64,000 bases of DNA, taken from Egicoccus sp035462025. Lineage in GTDB: Bacteria > Actinomycetota > Nitriliruptoria > Nitriliruptorales > Nitriliruptoraceae. Made by a program: the position numbers and the translations under genes. Where the stretch lies: contig DATHUR010000127.1 in NCBI GenBank assembly GCA_035462025.1, positions 7,072 through 71,071 of the forward strand, given 5' to 3'. The notes below the pieces were generated by a model, which saw only the letters and a program-made list of their open reading frames with translations, did not search any database and had not been told where the DNA came from. How positions within the stretch are numbered: position 1 is the first letter of the stretch; every line of letters begins with the position of its first letter. Shown piece by piece: positions 16,144 to 26,487 of the stretch.

Positions 16144-16493
16144 ACCTCACCGACGAGCTGTTCGAGATCGAACGGCGCTTCTGGAACGCCGGTGGCGATC
16201 CCGACTTCTACCGGGAGCACTTCGCCGACGGCGGCCGCTGCGTCTTCGGGCCGGGGATCATGGACAAGGACCTCGTCGTCGCCTCGATGCAACAGGCGGC
16301 CCCGTGGACCGAGGTCGAGATCGACGGGGCGGACGTGGCGCCCATCGACGACGACACGGTCGCGCTCGTCTACCACGCGATCGCCCGCCGTGCCCCCGAC
16401 GACCCGCCATACGACGCCAACGTCGGCAGCGTCTACGTACGACGCGAGGGTCGCTGGCAACTGTTCCTGCACCAGCACTCGCCCACGGGCTGA
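16140..16493 (+). CDS. SnoaL/NTF2-like protein (DUF4440 type)
   Basis: A 117-residue cone-fold protein: N-terminal helices LTDELFEIERRFWNAGG, then curved-sheet strands ending RREGRWQLFLHQHSP. Such proteins serve as small-molecule binding folds, isomerases or hydrolases; no specific catalytic set can be named here. ATG at 16140 overlaps the stop of the repeat mini-ORF, which itself overlaps meaB, so the gene appears to be the last member of the meaB unit. Confidence 0.8.
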   Translation: MNLTDELFEIERRFWNAGGDPDFYREHFADGGRCVFGPGIMDKDLVVASMQQAAPWTEVEIDGADVAPIDDDTVALVYHAIARRAPDDPPYDANVGSVYVRREGRWQLFLHQHSPTG

Positions 16494-16576
16494 CCCGGCC
16501 GAGCTCGCCTGCCCCTTGTCATGCGGCCGCGGATGTGCGGGAATGCACCTGTGGCCCTCCACGGCTCGAAGGCACG

Positions 16577-17503
16577 ATGGTGACGGCGGCGATACGGGTC
16601 GATGGACTCCGCAAGCGGTACGGGGACCTCGAGGTCCTCGACGGCATCTCGTTCGAGGTGGCGGAGGGCGAGATCTTCGGCCTGCTCGGTCCGAATGGCT
16701 CGGGCAAGACCACCACGGTGGAGTGCCTGCAGGGCCTGCGGCCGGCCGACGCGGGTGAGTTGCGGGTCTTCGGTCATGATCCGCACCGTGACGGCCGCAC
16801 CGTGCGTCGCCTGGTCGGCAGCCAACTGCAGGAGTCCGCGCTCCCGGACCGGATCAAGGTGTGGGAGGCCCTGCGACTGTTCTCCGTGATCGACGGCTCC
16901 GGGCGGGGCTGGGAGCCGCTGCTCGACGAGTGGGGCCTCACCGACCGTCGCAACGCGGCCTTCGGTGATCTCTCCGGCGGCCAGCGCCAGCGCCTGTTCA
17001 TCGCGCTCGCCCTGGTGGCCGAACCCCGTCTCGTCGTGCTCGACGAGATGACCACGGGGCTCGATCCGGCAGCCCGCCGAGTGGCGTGGGACCTGGTCGC
17101 CGCCATCCGCGACCGCGGGACGACCGTGCTCCTCGTGACGCACTTCATGGACGAGGCCGAGCGCCTGTGCGACCGTGTCGCGGTCCTCGTCGACGGGGCC
17201 ATCGCCGCCACCGGCACCCCGTCGGAGCTCGTCAGGGCCGTGGCGGCGGACATCACGGTCGAGTTCACCGCGCCGGCCGACCTCGACCTCGACGTCCTCG
17301 CGTCGCTGACCGGTGTGGCCACGGCCACCCGACGCGGCAACGTCGTGACCGTCGTCGGTGTCGGCCCGCTGCTTGCCCGGGTCGGCCATGCGCTCGTCGG
17401 GCGGGGGATCGAACCGATGGACCTCCGTGCCACCCTGCCCAGCCTGGAGGACGCCTACCTCCGGTTGACCGGCACGGCACCAGCGTCGGGGGCGGGACGA
17501 TGA
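16577..17503 (+). CDS. ABC transporter ATP-binding protein, DrrA/ABC-2 export type
   Basis: Energises the membrane protein encoded next. Walker A GPNGSGKT is at 38-45, the signature LSGGQ at 132-136, Walker B ends in D156-E157 (VVLDEMTTGLDP), and the H-loop is in VTHFMDEA. A C-terminal regulatory extension of about 85 residues follows, as in drug- or polymer-export ATPases. ATG at 16577 is chosen. The stop overlaps the permease start (ATGA), confirming an exporter pair. The exported compound is unknown. Confidence 0.93.
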   Translation: MVTAAIRVDGLRKRYGDLEVLDGISFEVAEGEIFGLLGPNGSGKTTTVECLQGLRPADAGELRVFGHDPHRDGRTVRRLVGSQLQESALPDRIKVWEALRLFSVIDGSGRGWEPLLDEWGLTDRRNAAFGDLSGGQRQRLFIALALVAEPRLVVLDEMTTGLDPAARRVAWDLVAAIRDRGTTVLLVTHFMDEAERLCDRVAVLVDGAIAATGTPSELVRAVAADITVEFTAPADLDLDVLASLTGVATATRRGNVVTVVGVGPLLARVGHALVGRGIEPMDLRATLPSLEDAYLRLTGTAPASGAGR

Positions 17504-18240
17504 GCGCCCTGCGCGAGCTGACCTGGGTCGAGCTCAAGCTGTTCGCGCGCGAGCCCATGACGGTCATGTTCGTCCTCGTGTTGCCCGTCGTCGTGCTCTA
17601 CGTGCTCAACGGGGTGTTCGGGAACCAGCCGGATCCGTTGGTGTGGGAGGGCCACAGCCCGGTGGACTACTACACCGGCGCGTACGTCGCCCTGGTCGTC
17701 GCCACCGTCGGCGTGCTGTCCTTGCCGACGCATTTGGCCAGCTACCGAGAGGCCGGCGTGCTGCGGCGGTTCCAGGCCTCGGCCCTGCCGCGTTGGATGC
17801 TGCTCGCGGCCCACGGGCTGGTGGCGACGATCACGGGGTTGGTCGGCTCGGTGCTGCTGTCCGCGACCTCGGTGCTCGGCTACGACGCGACCCTGCCTCG
17901 CAGCTGGCCGGGCGTCGTCGCCGCGTTCGTCCTGGTCACCCTGGCCTTCTCCGCCCTCGGATCGCTGCTCGGCCTGGTCATGAGGACGGCGCGGGCGGCG
18001 CAGGGCCTGGGGGTCCTGCTGTTCTTCGTGTTCATGATGCTCGGCGGGGCCGGCCCGCCACGCGAGGTCCTGCCCGACGCCATGGCGACGATCGGCCGCG
18101 TCATCCCGCTCACCTACGCGTCCCGTGTCCTGCGGGCGCCCTGGCTGGGCGAGCCCTGGGACACCGCCGCCTCGGTCGTGCTGGCGGGCATGCTCCTCGG
18201 CAGCATCGGTCTCGTCGCGTGGCGTCTGCGTTCGGAGTGA
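17500..18240 (+). CDS. ABC-2 type exporter permease
   Basis: A 246-residue integral membrane protein with about six hydrophobic helices and the ABC-2 pattern: an N-terminal FAREPMTVMFVLVLPVVVLY helix, a large loop, then a helical bundle ending VIPLTYASRVLRAPWLG, which matches the C-terminal family motif. ATG at 17500 overlaps the ATPase stop. It converges on the decarboxylase gene with only 31 bases between stops. Confidence 0.9.
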   Translation: MSALRELTWVELKLFAREPMTVMFVLVLPVVVLYVLNGVFGNQPDPLVWEGHSPVDYYTGAYVALVVATVGVLSLPTHLASYREAGVLRRFQASALPRWMLLAAHGLVATITGLVGSVLLSATSVLGYDATLPRSWPGVVAAFVLVTLAFSALGSLLGLVMRTARAAQGLGVLLFFVFMMLGGAGPPREVLPDAMATIGRVIPLTYASRVLRAPWLGEPWDTAASVVLAGMLLGSIGLVAWRLRSE

Positions 18241-18271
18241 CGGTCGCGAGGCCGCACCGGCCGGGCGGCGG

Positions 18272-19810
18272 TCAGGCGTCGGCGCGCTGCTCCTCCGTCC
18301 GCGACCGGCGCAACTCGTCGAGTTCGCGTTCGAGCACCGACAGTGTGGCGTCGAGGCGCTCGTCGGTGGTCCGCAGGTTGCCCAGCGCCAACCGGATCAC
18401 GTAGCGGCCGTCGAGTTCGGTGTGCGACAGATAGGCGTCGCCCGTGCGGTTGATGCGGGCGAGCCAGGTGCGGTTGAGGTCGCGCACATCCTCGTCGTCG
18501 CCCTCGAGCCAGGAGGGGACGGCGCGGAAGCACACGGTCGAGAACGGGGCCGGCGCGGCGAGTTCGAGGTCGGGATGCTGCTCGACCCACGCCACGACCC
18601 GGCGCGCCTGGGCGAGATGCTCGCGGATGCGGGCGGCCAGTCCGTCGGTGCCGAAGTAGCGGATGACGAGCCACAGCTTGAGCGAGCGGAAGCGGCGACC
18701 GAGTTGCACACCCCAGTCCATGAAGTCGGTGACGCCCTGGTCGTCGGTGACCAGGTACTCGGGCACCAACGAGAACGCGCGCGTGAGCCACTCCGGCTCG
18801 CGCACGAACAGCGTCGAGCAGTCGATCGGGGTGAACAGCCACTTGTGCGGGTTGGTCACGAACGAGTCGGCACGGTCGACGCCGTCGAGCACGTGCCGCA
18901 GTTCCGGAACGATCGCGGCCATGCCGCCGTAGGCGCCGTCGACGTGGAGCCAGATGGGGTGGCCGAGTTCTTCCTCGAGGCCGTCACGCAGGTCGGCGAT
19001 GGCCGCCACCGGGTCGATCGAGGTCGTCGAGGTCGTCCCGACGGTCGGGACGATCGCGAGCGGGCGGTATCCGAAGCGGCCGTCCTCGCGGATCGCCTCG
19101 TCGAGCGCGTCGACGCGCATCCGGTAGGCGGCGTCGGTGGGAATCGTGCGCACGCTGTCGCGCCCGAGCCCCAGGGTGATGGCGGCCTTCTCGACCGACG
19201 AGTGCGCGTGCTCGGAGGTGTAGATGCGCAGCAGGGGGACGTCGGCCCGGCCGGCGAGACCCCGCTGCCTGACGTCAAGTCCGGTGCGCTCGCGGGCGGC
19301 GGCCAGCGCCAGCAGCGTCGACATGGATGCGCTGTCGGTGATGATGCCGCGGAACCCGGTGTCCAGGCCCAGCATCTGGCGCAGCCAGTCGACGACGAGT
19401 TCTTCGAGTTCGGTTGCCGACGGGGACGTGCGCCACAGCATCCCGTTGACGTTCATGGCCGCCGAGAGGGCTTCACCGAGGATGCCGGGGCCCGAACCGG
19501 TGATGGCGAAGTAGGCGTGGAACGCAGGATGGTTCCAGTGGGTGATCCCGGGCAGCAGGACCTGGTCGAGGTCGCGCATCGCGTCGGCAAAGGGCTCGGG
19601 GGCGGCCGGTGGGGCGGCCGGCAACCCGTCGCGGACCTGGCCCGGCCGGACCTGGGCCAGCACCGGACGTTCGCCGACACCCTCGAGGTAGTCGGCGATC
19701 CAGTCCACGACGGCGTGTCCGTGGGCGCGGAAGTCGTCGCCGCCCATGTCGCCCAGTCCGGTCTGAGCCGCGTCGAGGTCGGGGTCGCGCGGTCGCGGTT
19801 GCGAGCTCAT
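18272..19810 (-). CDS. PLP-dependent amino-acid decarboxylase, aromatic/glutamate group II family
   Basis: Decarboxylates an amino acid using pyridoxal phosphate. The 512-residue protein has ITHWNHPAFHAYFA at the substrate loop, WLHVDGAYGG with the cofactor-binding Asp, and the Schiff-base lysine K323 in TNPHKWLF. Layout and length fit aromatic-L-amino-acid decarboxylase relatives, but the true substrate is not determined by these motifs. ATG at 19810 overlaps the stop of the sigma-like membrane gene by ATGA, an odd pairing that suggests the two are regulated together. Confidence 0.9.
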   Translation of the reverse strand: MSSQPRPRDPDLDAAQTGLGDMGGDDFRAHGHAVVDWIADYLEGVGERPVLAQVRPGQVRDGLPAAPPAAPEPFADAMRDLDQVLLPGITHWNHPAFHAYFAITGSGPGILGEALSAAMNVNGMLWRTSPSATELEELVVDWLRQMLGLDTGFRGIITDSASMSTLLALAAARERTGLDVRQRGLAGRADVPLLRIYTSEHAHSSVEKAAITLGLGRDSVRTIPTDAAYRMRVDALDEAIREDGRFGYRPLAIVPTVGTTSTTSIDPVAAIADLRDGLEEELGHPIWLHVDGAYGGMAAIVPELRHVLDGVDRADSFVTNPHKWLFTPIDCSTLFVREPEWLTRAFSLVPEYLVTDDQGVTDFMDWGVQLGRRFRSLKLWLVIRYFGTDGLAARIREHLAQARRVVAWVEQHPDLELAAPAPFSTVCFRAVPSWLEGDDEDVRDLNRTWLARINRTGDAYLSHTELDGRYVIRLALGNLRTTDERLDATLSVLERELDELRRSRTEEQRADA

Positions 19811-20622
19811 GGGGTTCCGGTCGCGTTGCCGTCGGCCTCGCCCGGATCCGGATCGATCGGTGGGATCGGATCGATCGGCGGTTCGGAGGGTTCGGTCTCG
19901 GTCGGTTCGGGGTCCGGCGAGGGGTCGCCGGTCGGCTCGGGGTCCGGCTCGGGATCACCCGTCGGATCGGGGTCCGGTTCGTCGGATTCGGTGGGCAACG
20001 GGTCGGGCTCGGTCGTGCCGTCCGGTTCCGGAGTCTCGGTCACGGGCGGTGGGTCGGGCGTCGGGGTCTCCCGGGGCTGGTCCTCGGGCACGCTCGGGAA
20101 GGAGAACGTCGGCAGGGGTTCGGCGGTCGGCGTGCTCTCGCCCTCGGTCGGCTCTTCGGCGACCGGATGGGCACGCAGTTCCTCGGCGCCCGGATCGGGG
20201 GCTTCGCCGGCGAGGAAGACCAGGATCGGGACCAGCGCGGCGAGGGCGACCAGGCCGAGGATCAACGCGGCGCGACGCAGGCCGGCCCGCGGTGGCCGGG
20301 GGAGTCCGGGCCATGCCGTGATGAGGCTGGCCCAGATCGCGTCGCGCTCGTCCTCACCCAGCGGGATGATCGGGTCGGGGACGCGGTCGGTCCCGGCGAT
20401 GTCGAGCAGCCACTCACGAACGGGGAACTCCGGGTCCATGCGCGGCAGTTCCTCGAGCGCGGTCAGGAACACGTCGCGGGTGGCGGCGATCGGGTCGGGC
20501 TCGTGCCGGACGGCGCTGCGTACCGCCGGCCCGTGGCGATGGAGCAACACGGCGAAGGCCGGGGACCACCCGGCCTGGGCCGACGCCATGAGTTCAGCGT
20601 CGCTGCGGTCGCCATAGCGCAC
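19807..20622 (-). CDS. Sigma-region-2-like protein fused to a membrane helix and acidic proline-rich tail
   Basis: A 271-residue protein. Residues 7-80 resemble region 2 of ECF sigma factors: SDAELMASAQAGWSPAFAVL, then TRDVFLTALEELPRMDP and VREWLLDIAG. No region 4 follows. One membrane helix (about 118-138) leads to an outside tail of about 130 residues made of Pro/Asp/Glu/Thr repeats such as PDPDPTGDPEPDPEP. GTG at 20622 is chosen because it begins just before the conserved helix. A membrane-tethered sigma-like or anti-sigma-like sensor is an inference. It is coupled to the decarboxylase by ATGA. Confidence 0.7.
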   Translation of the reverse strand: MRYGDRSDAELMASAQAGWSPAFAVLLHRHGPAVRSAVRHEPDPIAATRDVFLTALEELPRMDPEFPVREWLLDIAGTDRVPDPIIPLGEDERDAIWASLITAWPGLPRPPRAGLRRAALILGLVALAALVPILVFLAGEAPDPGAEELRAHPVAEEPTEGESTPTAEPLPTFSFPSVPEDQPRETPTPDPPPVTETPEPDGTTEPDPLPTESDEPDPDPTGDPEPDPEPTGDPSPDPEPTETEPSEPPIDPIPPIDPDPGEADGNATGTP

Positions 20623-20792
20623 GTGAGACGTCCCTGGAAGCGCGTCCGGCCGAGGGTACCGGCGGACGGTCACCGTCCTGCCGCACCGCCCCGGGCGCGA
20701 CGGGCGGTCGGGAGGGCACAGGAGCGGGCATAGGCTCGCGGGTGGCCGCCGCGGTCGTGGCCGCACGGCAGCCGCCGATCGAGGAGTCGCGA

Positions 20793-21299
20793 GTGGACGT
20801 ACCAGACCCGCGACTCGCCTTCGATCCCGTGGCGGAGGCCGAGCGAAACTGGCGCGACCACGGCTGGCCGGCACCCGACGCCATGGCGGCCGTCACCTCG
20901 ATCACCCGGGCCCACCAGATCCTGCTCAGGCAGGTCGACGCAGCCCTGCAGCCACTGGACCTGACGTTCGCGCGCTACGAGGCGCTGGTCCTGCTGCACT
21001 TCTCGCGTGAGGGGGCCCTGCCGCTGGGCAAGATGGGCGCCCGACTGCAGGTGCACCCCGCCTCGGTGACCAATGCCGTCGACCGACTCGAGGCAGCCGG
21101 CTACGTCGAGCGTGCGGCCCATCCGACCGACGGGCGTACGACGCTGGCGCGGATCACCGCGGACGGGCGCGCGGTCGTCGAGCAGGCGACGGCGGCGCTC
21201 GGCGCCATCCGTTTCGGCGCGCTCGGCCTCGACGACGAGGCCGCCCGCCGGGTCACCGGGGAGTTGGCCGCCATGCGCGCCGCGGCCGGCGACTTCTAG
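20793..21299 (+). CDS. MarR-family transcriptional regulator
   Basis: A 168-residue dimeric winged-helix regulator: an N-terminal helix, LTFARYEALVLLHFSREGAL, recognition region ASVTNAVDRLEAAGYVER, wing AHPTDGRTTLARIT, and a C-terminal dimerisation helix. GTG at 20793 follows GAGGAG at good spacing, and a TAGGCT hexamer is at 20731. It lies directly upstream of the mutase gene in the same orientation, and a 14-bp near-palindrome typical of MarR operators overlaps the mutase promoter, so it is the likely regulator of that gene. Confidence 0.92.
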   Translation: MDVPDPRLAFDPVAEAERNWRDHGWPAPDAMAAVTSITRAHQILLRQVDAALQPLDLTFARYEALVLLHFSREGALPLGKMGARLQVHPASVTNAVDRLEAAGYVERAAHPTDGRTTLARITADGRAVVEQATAALGAIRFGALGLDDEAARRVTGELAAMRAAAGDF

Positions 21300-21310
21300 A
21301 CCGCGAACTG

Positions 21311-21341
21311 CTTGGACGTCAAAGTATCTTCGCCGTACGCT
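21311..21341 (+). promoter_or_regulatory. Mutase promoter with overlapping MarR-type operator
   Basis: TTGGAC (21312-21317) and TACGCT (21336-21341) are separated by 18 bases and fit -35 and -10 boxes for the mutase start at 21368. The sequence CTTGGACGTCAAAG (21311-21324), a 14-bp near-palindrome with one mismatched pair, covers the -35 box and is a plausible MarR operator. Confidence 0.6.
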
Positions 21342-21367
21342 CGTGAGGTCGATCCGGGAGACGTGCG

Positions 21368-23022
<1,655 letters not shown>

Positions 23023-23026
<4 letters not shown>

Positions 23027-23853
23027 GGAGCCTCGCCAGCTCGAGCGACGAGGTGGATCAAGCGACCGAGGGCGCGGTAGGGGTCGCGCCGTGACGCCTC
23101 GATCTCGACCGGCAGCACGTCGTCGAGGTGGTCGCTGGAGACGCCGGTGAGGTGATCGGTCGCGACCCGGATGCCGTACCAGTCCTCGACCTCGAATCCG
23201 GCGTCACGTACCCAGGTCTCGACGTCGGCAAGGCGGTGCGCCCGGGTGGGGACACCGAGGCCACCGACGTCCTCCTGGCGGTCGAAGGCTGCCACCGCAT
23301 CTGCCCATCGACCTTCGAGAGCCGGCCGCATCGCCAGGGCGTCAGCGTTCTTGAACACCAGCGACAGGACGGCGCCGCGCCCCGCGAGGCGGGCGACGTG
23401 GTCCACCAGTTCGGGGCCGTCGTCGACATAGGGCAGCACCGCGTGACAGCAGACGACGTCGAAACGGGTCCGCAGCGCCGTCGACGCCTGCTTCGCATCC
23501 GCCAGTACGAGCTCCACGCGATCGCTGATCTCGGCGGGTTCGTCGGCCAGGGCCGCCCGAGCACGCTCGATCATCTCCGCGGACGGATCGACCAGTGTGA
23601 CCACGTGGCCGGCCCGTGCGAGCCGAAGAGCCTGGTGGCCGGCGCCGCCACCCACGTCGACGATCGTGAGACGGCCACCCTGCAGGTGCGCGTCGAGCTG
23701 CCGGGACACCAAGGCGTAGCGCACCGCGCCACGCAGCGAGTCGTAGTGCGACACGAAGCGCTGCGCGAGGTGCGCATACGGATCCGGACCGGTCAGACGG
23801 TCTGCGAGGTCACCCAGCCGTAGGGCGGGGTCGAGATCCTCGTGCGTGTCCAC
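23023..23853 (-). CDS. SAM-dependent class I methyltransferase
   Basis: A 276-residue methyltransferase of the SmtA/CmoM-like type. Motif I is VDVGGGAGHQALRLARAG, followed by the acidic VTLVDPSAEM, VELVLADAK and CCHAVLPYVDD, giving a standard SAM-binding fold. The substrate (tRNA or a small molecule) is not determined. Its stop overlaps the stop of the mutase gene by four bases on the opposite strand, so the genes converge and share no terminator space. Confidence 0.85.
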
Positions 23854-23898
23854 GTGTCTCTGCCCGTCGACGGTCGAGTACTCCTGCCCGCAGCAACG

Positions 23899-25953
23899 CT
23901 AGGTGGTGTCGCGGGCGGGCGGTGCGGATGCGCTGTCGGGGGCGGCCAGATCGCGCAGCTCGTCCGGGTAGCCGGTCAGTACGACCAGCTCGTCACCGGC
24001 CTGCAGGACGGTGTCGCCGCTGGGTACGAGCACCTCGCCGTTGCGTCGGATGCTGGTGAGCACGCTGCGTTCGGGCCACTGGACGGCACGCACGGCCGCA
24101 TCCGCCAGCGGCGAACCCGGCTGCAGCACGATCTCGACGAAGCCGACACCGGCGAGGTCGCGCAGCCGCCCCGACGCCGCCCGCTGTTGGGCACCCAGAC
24201 TGCGCGAGATGCCACGCTGATAGGCCCGCACCACGTCGGAGCGCCTGAGCACGCCGACCACCTCCCGCGTGTTGCGGTCGATGACCGGCATCCGGCCGAC
24301 GTCCAGGCTGGCCATGCGACGCACGGCGCGGAACGCCGGATCACTGGGCGTGACCGTCAACGCGCGGCGGGTGCAGATGGCACCGGCCGTGTCGCCTTCC
24401 CGGGTCAGGTCCGAGATGGCCACGACGCCGACGAGACGCCCCTCGTCGTCGACGACCACGAGGCCGTGTGCCCCGGTCTCGACGAACCGTTGGCGGACGC
24501 CGTCGCGGTCGGTCGCCTCGTGGACCGTGTTCGCCGCCACGGGCGACATGACCTCGCCCACGGTCACGGTCTGCAGCACGTCGAGGTCGTCGACCTGACC
24601 GAACACGACACCGCGCTGGCGCAGTTGGTGCAGGTAGAGCGAGTCCCAGCCCAGGATCTCGGTCACGAACATGGCGACCCCCACAGCCAGCATCAGGGGC
24701 AGGACGAGGTCGTAGCTCCCGGTCAGTTCGAACACGATCAGGATCGCCGTCAGGGGCGCCCGCACGGTGGCGGCGAAGACGGCCGCCATACCGACGAGCG
24801 CGAAGGCGCCCGGCTGCACCAGATCAGGACCGATCAACTGCACGGCGACGATGCCGAACGACGCCCCCAGGGCCGCACCGGTGAACAATGTCGGGGCCAT
24901 CGTCCCGACCGCCGACCCCGAGCTCACCGACAGCAGGGTCGCGACCAGCTTTGCGACCAGCAGACCGATCAGCAGCGCCGCCACGCCCCAGCTCGTGCCG
25001 AACGAACCGTCGAGCAGGGCGTCGATCGGCTCCCGGAAGCTGGTCACCGGCGGCAGGTGCGAACCCTCGCCCAGCACCTCGGGGAACAGCAACGCGATCA
25101 ACCCGACACCGAACCCGCCGATGGCGACGGTGAACGGCACCCCGATCCGCTGCCGGATCCGGAAGAAGACGCGACCGAATGCGTCCTCACCGCGGCGGAA
25201 CCCGTACCCGACGACCACCGCGGCCAGGCCGAGGGCCGCGTACAGCAGCAGCTCGGTCGGCTCACCCAGCCCGAGGTCGCCACGCGCCTGGAACAGCGGC
25301 AGGGTCTCGCCGACGAGTTGACGGGCGGTGACGGCGCTGACCACGGACGAGACGACGACCACCTGCAACGAGCCTGCCCGGCGGATCCCGCCGAGCAGCA
25401 GCTCGATGGCGAACAGCATCCCGCCGATCGGCGCGTTGAAGGTCGCGCCGATCCCGGCCGCGACGCCTGCGGCCACCAGGGACCGCATCCGCTCCTCGTC
25501 GACCCGCATCAGTTGCCCGACGGCAGAGCCGATCGAGCCGCCCAACAGCACGATCGGTGCCTCGCGACCACCCGAGGAGCCGGTGCCCAACGCGAGGCTG
25601 GTCGCCAGTGTGCCGGCCAGCGGTATGCGACGGCGGAGCTGGCCGCCGCGGATCGCCAACGCCTCCATCGTGGTGACGATGCCGCCGCCAGCGGACTCGG
25701 GCACGACCTTCCACACCACGAGCCCGACCAGCAGGCCGCCGATGGTCGGTACGACGACCAGTTGCCAGGTCGGGACCTCTGCCGACCACGCCAACCGTTG
25801 CACGAGATCGATGCCGGTGATCAGCAGCCACACCACGACGCCGGTGGCGAAACCGGTGGCGACGCCGAGGCCGAGCATGACCGGTTCGGACGCGCTGGGT
25901 CGACCGAGACGACGACGCAGCCCGTGCGCCAGTCGTCTCAGACGTTCACCCAT
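23899..25953 (-). CDS. ClC-family chloride channel or antiporter with CBS and RCK-C-like domains
   Basis: A 684-residue membrane protein. The first 430 residues are a ClC core with many helices, GSSGGREAPIVLLGG (the gating-glutamate motif in GREAP form), GIGATFNAPIGGMLFAIELL and a VGTMAPTLFTGAALG segment. Then come two CBS domains (AAISDLTREGDTAG; VVGVLRRSDVVRAYQ) that usually bind adenine nucleotides, and a C-terminal TrkA-C/RCK-C-like domain ending LQAGDELVVLTGYPDEL. The gating Glu suggests proton-coupled exchange, but ion selectivity is unproven. ATG at 25953. Confidence 0.92.
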   Translation of the reverse strand: MGERLRRLAHGLRRRLGRPSASEPVMLGLGVATGFATGVVVWLLITGIDLVQRLAWSAEVPTWQLVVVPTIGGLLVGLVVWKVVPESAGGGIVTTMEALAIRGGQLRRRIPLAGTLATSLALGTGSSGGREAPIVLLGGSIGSAVGQLMRVDEERMRSLVAAGVAAGIGATFNAPIGGMLFAIELLLGGIRRAGSLQVVVVSSVVSAVTARQLVGETLPLFQARGDLGLGEPTELLLYAALGLAAVVVGYGFRRGEDAFGRVFFRIRQRIGVPFTVAIGGFGVGLIALLFPEVLGEGSHLPPVTSFREPIDALLDGSFGTSWGVAALLIGLLVAKLVATLLSVSSGSAVGTMAPTLFTGAALGASFGIVAVQLIGPDLVQPGAFALVGMAAVFAATVRAPLTAILIVFELTGSYDLVLPLMLAVGVAMFVTEILGWDSLYLHQLRQRGVVFGQVDDLDVLQTVTVGEVMSPVAANTVHEATDRDGVRQRFVETGAHGLVVVDDEGRLVGVVAISDLTREGDTAGAICTRRALTVTPSDPAFRAVRRMASLDVGRMPVIDRNTREVVGVLRRSDVVRAYQRGISRSLGAQQRAASGRLRDLAGVGFVEIVLQPGSPLADAAVRAVQWPERSVLTSIRRNGEVLVPSGDTVLQAGDELVVLTGYPDELRDLAAPDSASAPPARDTT

Positions 25954-26008
25954 GACGCGCTCGTGTCCTCCCGGTCGACCATGCGGACGCTACCGAAGCC
26001 GCCTCGGG

Positions 26009-26410
26009 TCAGCCGTCCCCGAGGACGCGGAGCAGTGCGTCCGCGTAGGCCTCCTCGGCGTCGCCTGCGGCGACCTCGAGCAGTTGGCGCCCGACCTGCA
26101 CGGTGCAGCGCCAACCGTCCTCGGCCCGCACCAACGACAGCAACGCCTCGCCGAGGGACTCCCGCAGCCGGGTCTCGTCGGGCAGCCAGATCGCCTCGGC
26201 CTGCTCGACCGAGTCCAGCGCCCATTCGGTGGTGCCGTTGAACGCGATCAGGCGTCCGACGGGCGCGTCACGCACCTCCACCACCATCTCGGAGATCGTG
26301 AACACGTCGTCGTCCATGCCACGGTCGGGCAGCACGAACCGGTCGCCGTCGCGCGGTACCCAGACCAGGCCGGCGTCGTGCAACCGGCGGGCGGTGGACA
26401 GTGAGATCAC
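26009..26410 (-). CDS. Conserved actinobacterial protein, often labelled CpaE-like
   Basis: A 133-residue soluble protein with the family pattern STARRLHDAGLVWVPRDGDR, DRGMDDDVFTISEMVVEV and RLIAFNGTTEWALDSVEQ. These proteins are widespread in actinobacteria and sometimes labelled pilus assembly CpaE, but they lack the CpaE ATPase and the function is unknown. GTG at 26410 follows GGAG. An upstream ATG at 26437 in frame would add nine residues but has no ribosome site. It diverges from the SDR-like gene at 26488. Confidence 0.75.
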   Translation of the reverse strand: MISLSTARRLHDAGLVWVPRDGDRFVLPDRGMDDDVFTISEMVVEVRDAPVGRLIAFNGTTEWALDSVEQAEAIWLPDETRLRESLGEALLSLVRAEDGWRCTVQVGRQLLEVAAGDAEEAYADALLRVLGDG

Positions 26411-26487
26411 GGTTGCCACTCCGGCGTCGGGATGCATGCCACGCTAGGGCACCCTGCACCTTCGCGACCCCGACCGGAGCCCCGCCC

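Noticed and set aside
19809..20110. Microsatellite-like GGATCG/GGTTCG repeats in DNA
   Set aside because: They are in frame and encode the Pro/Asp/Glu tail of the sigma-like membrane protein, so they are coding low complexity.
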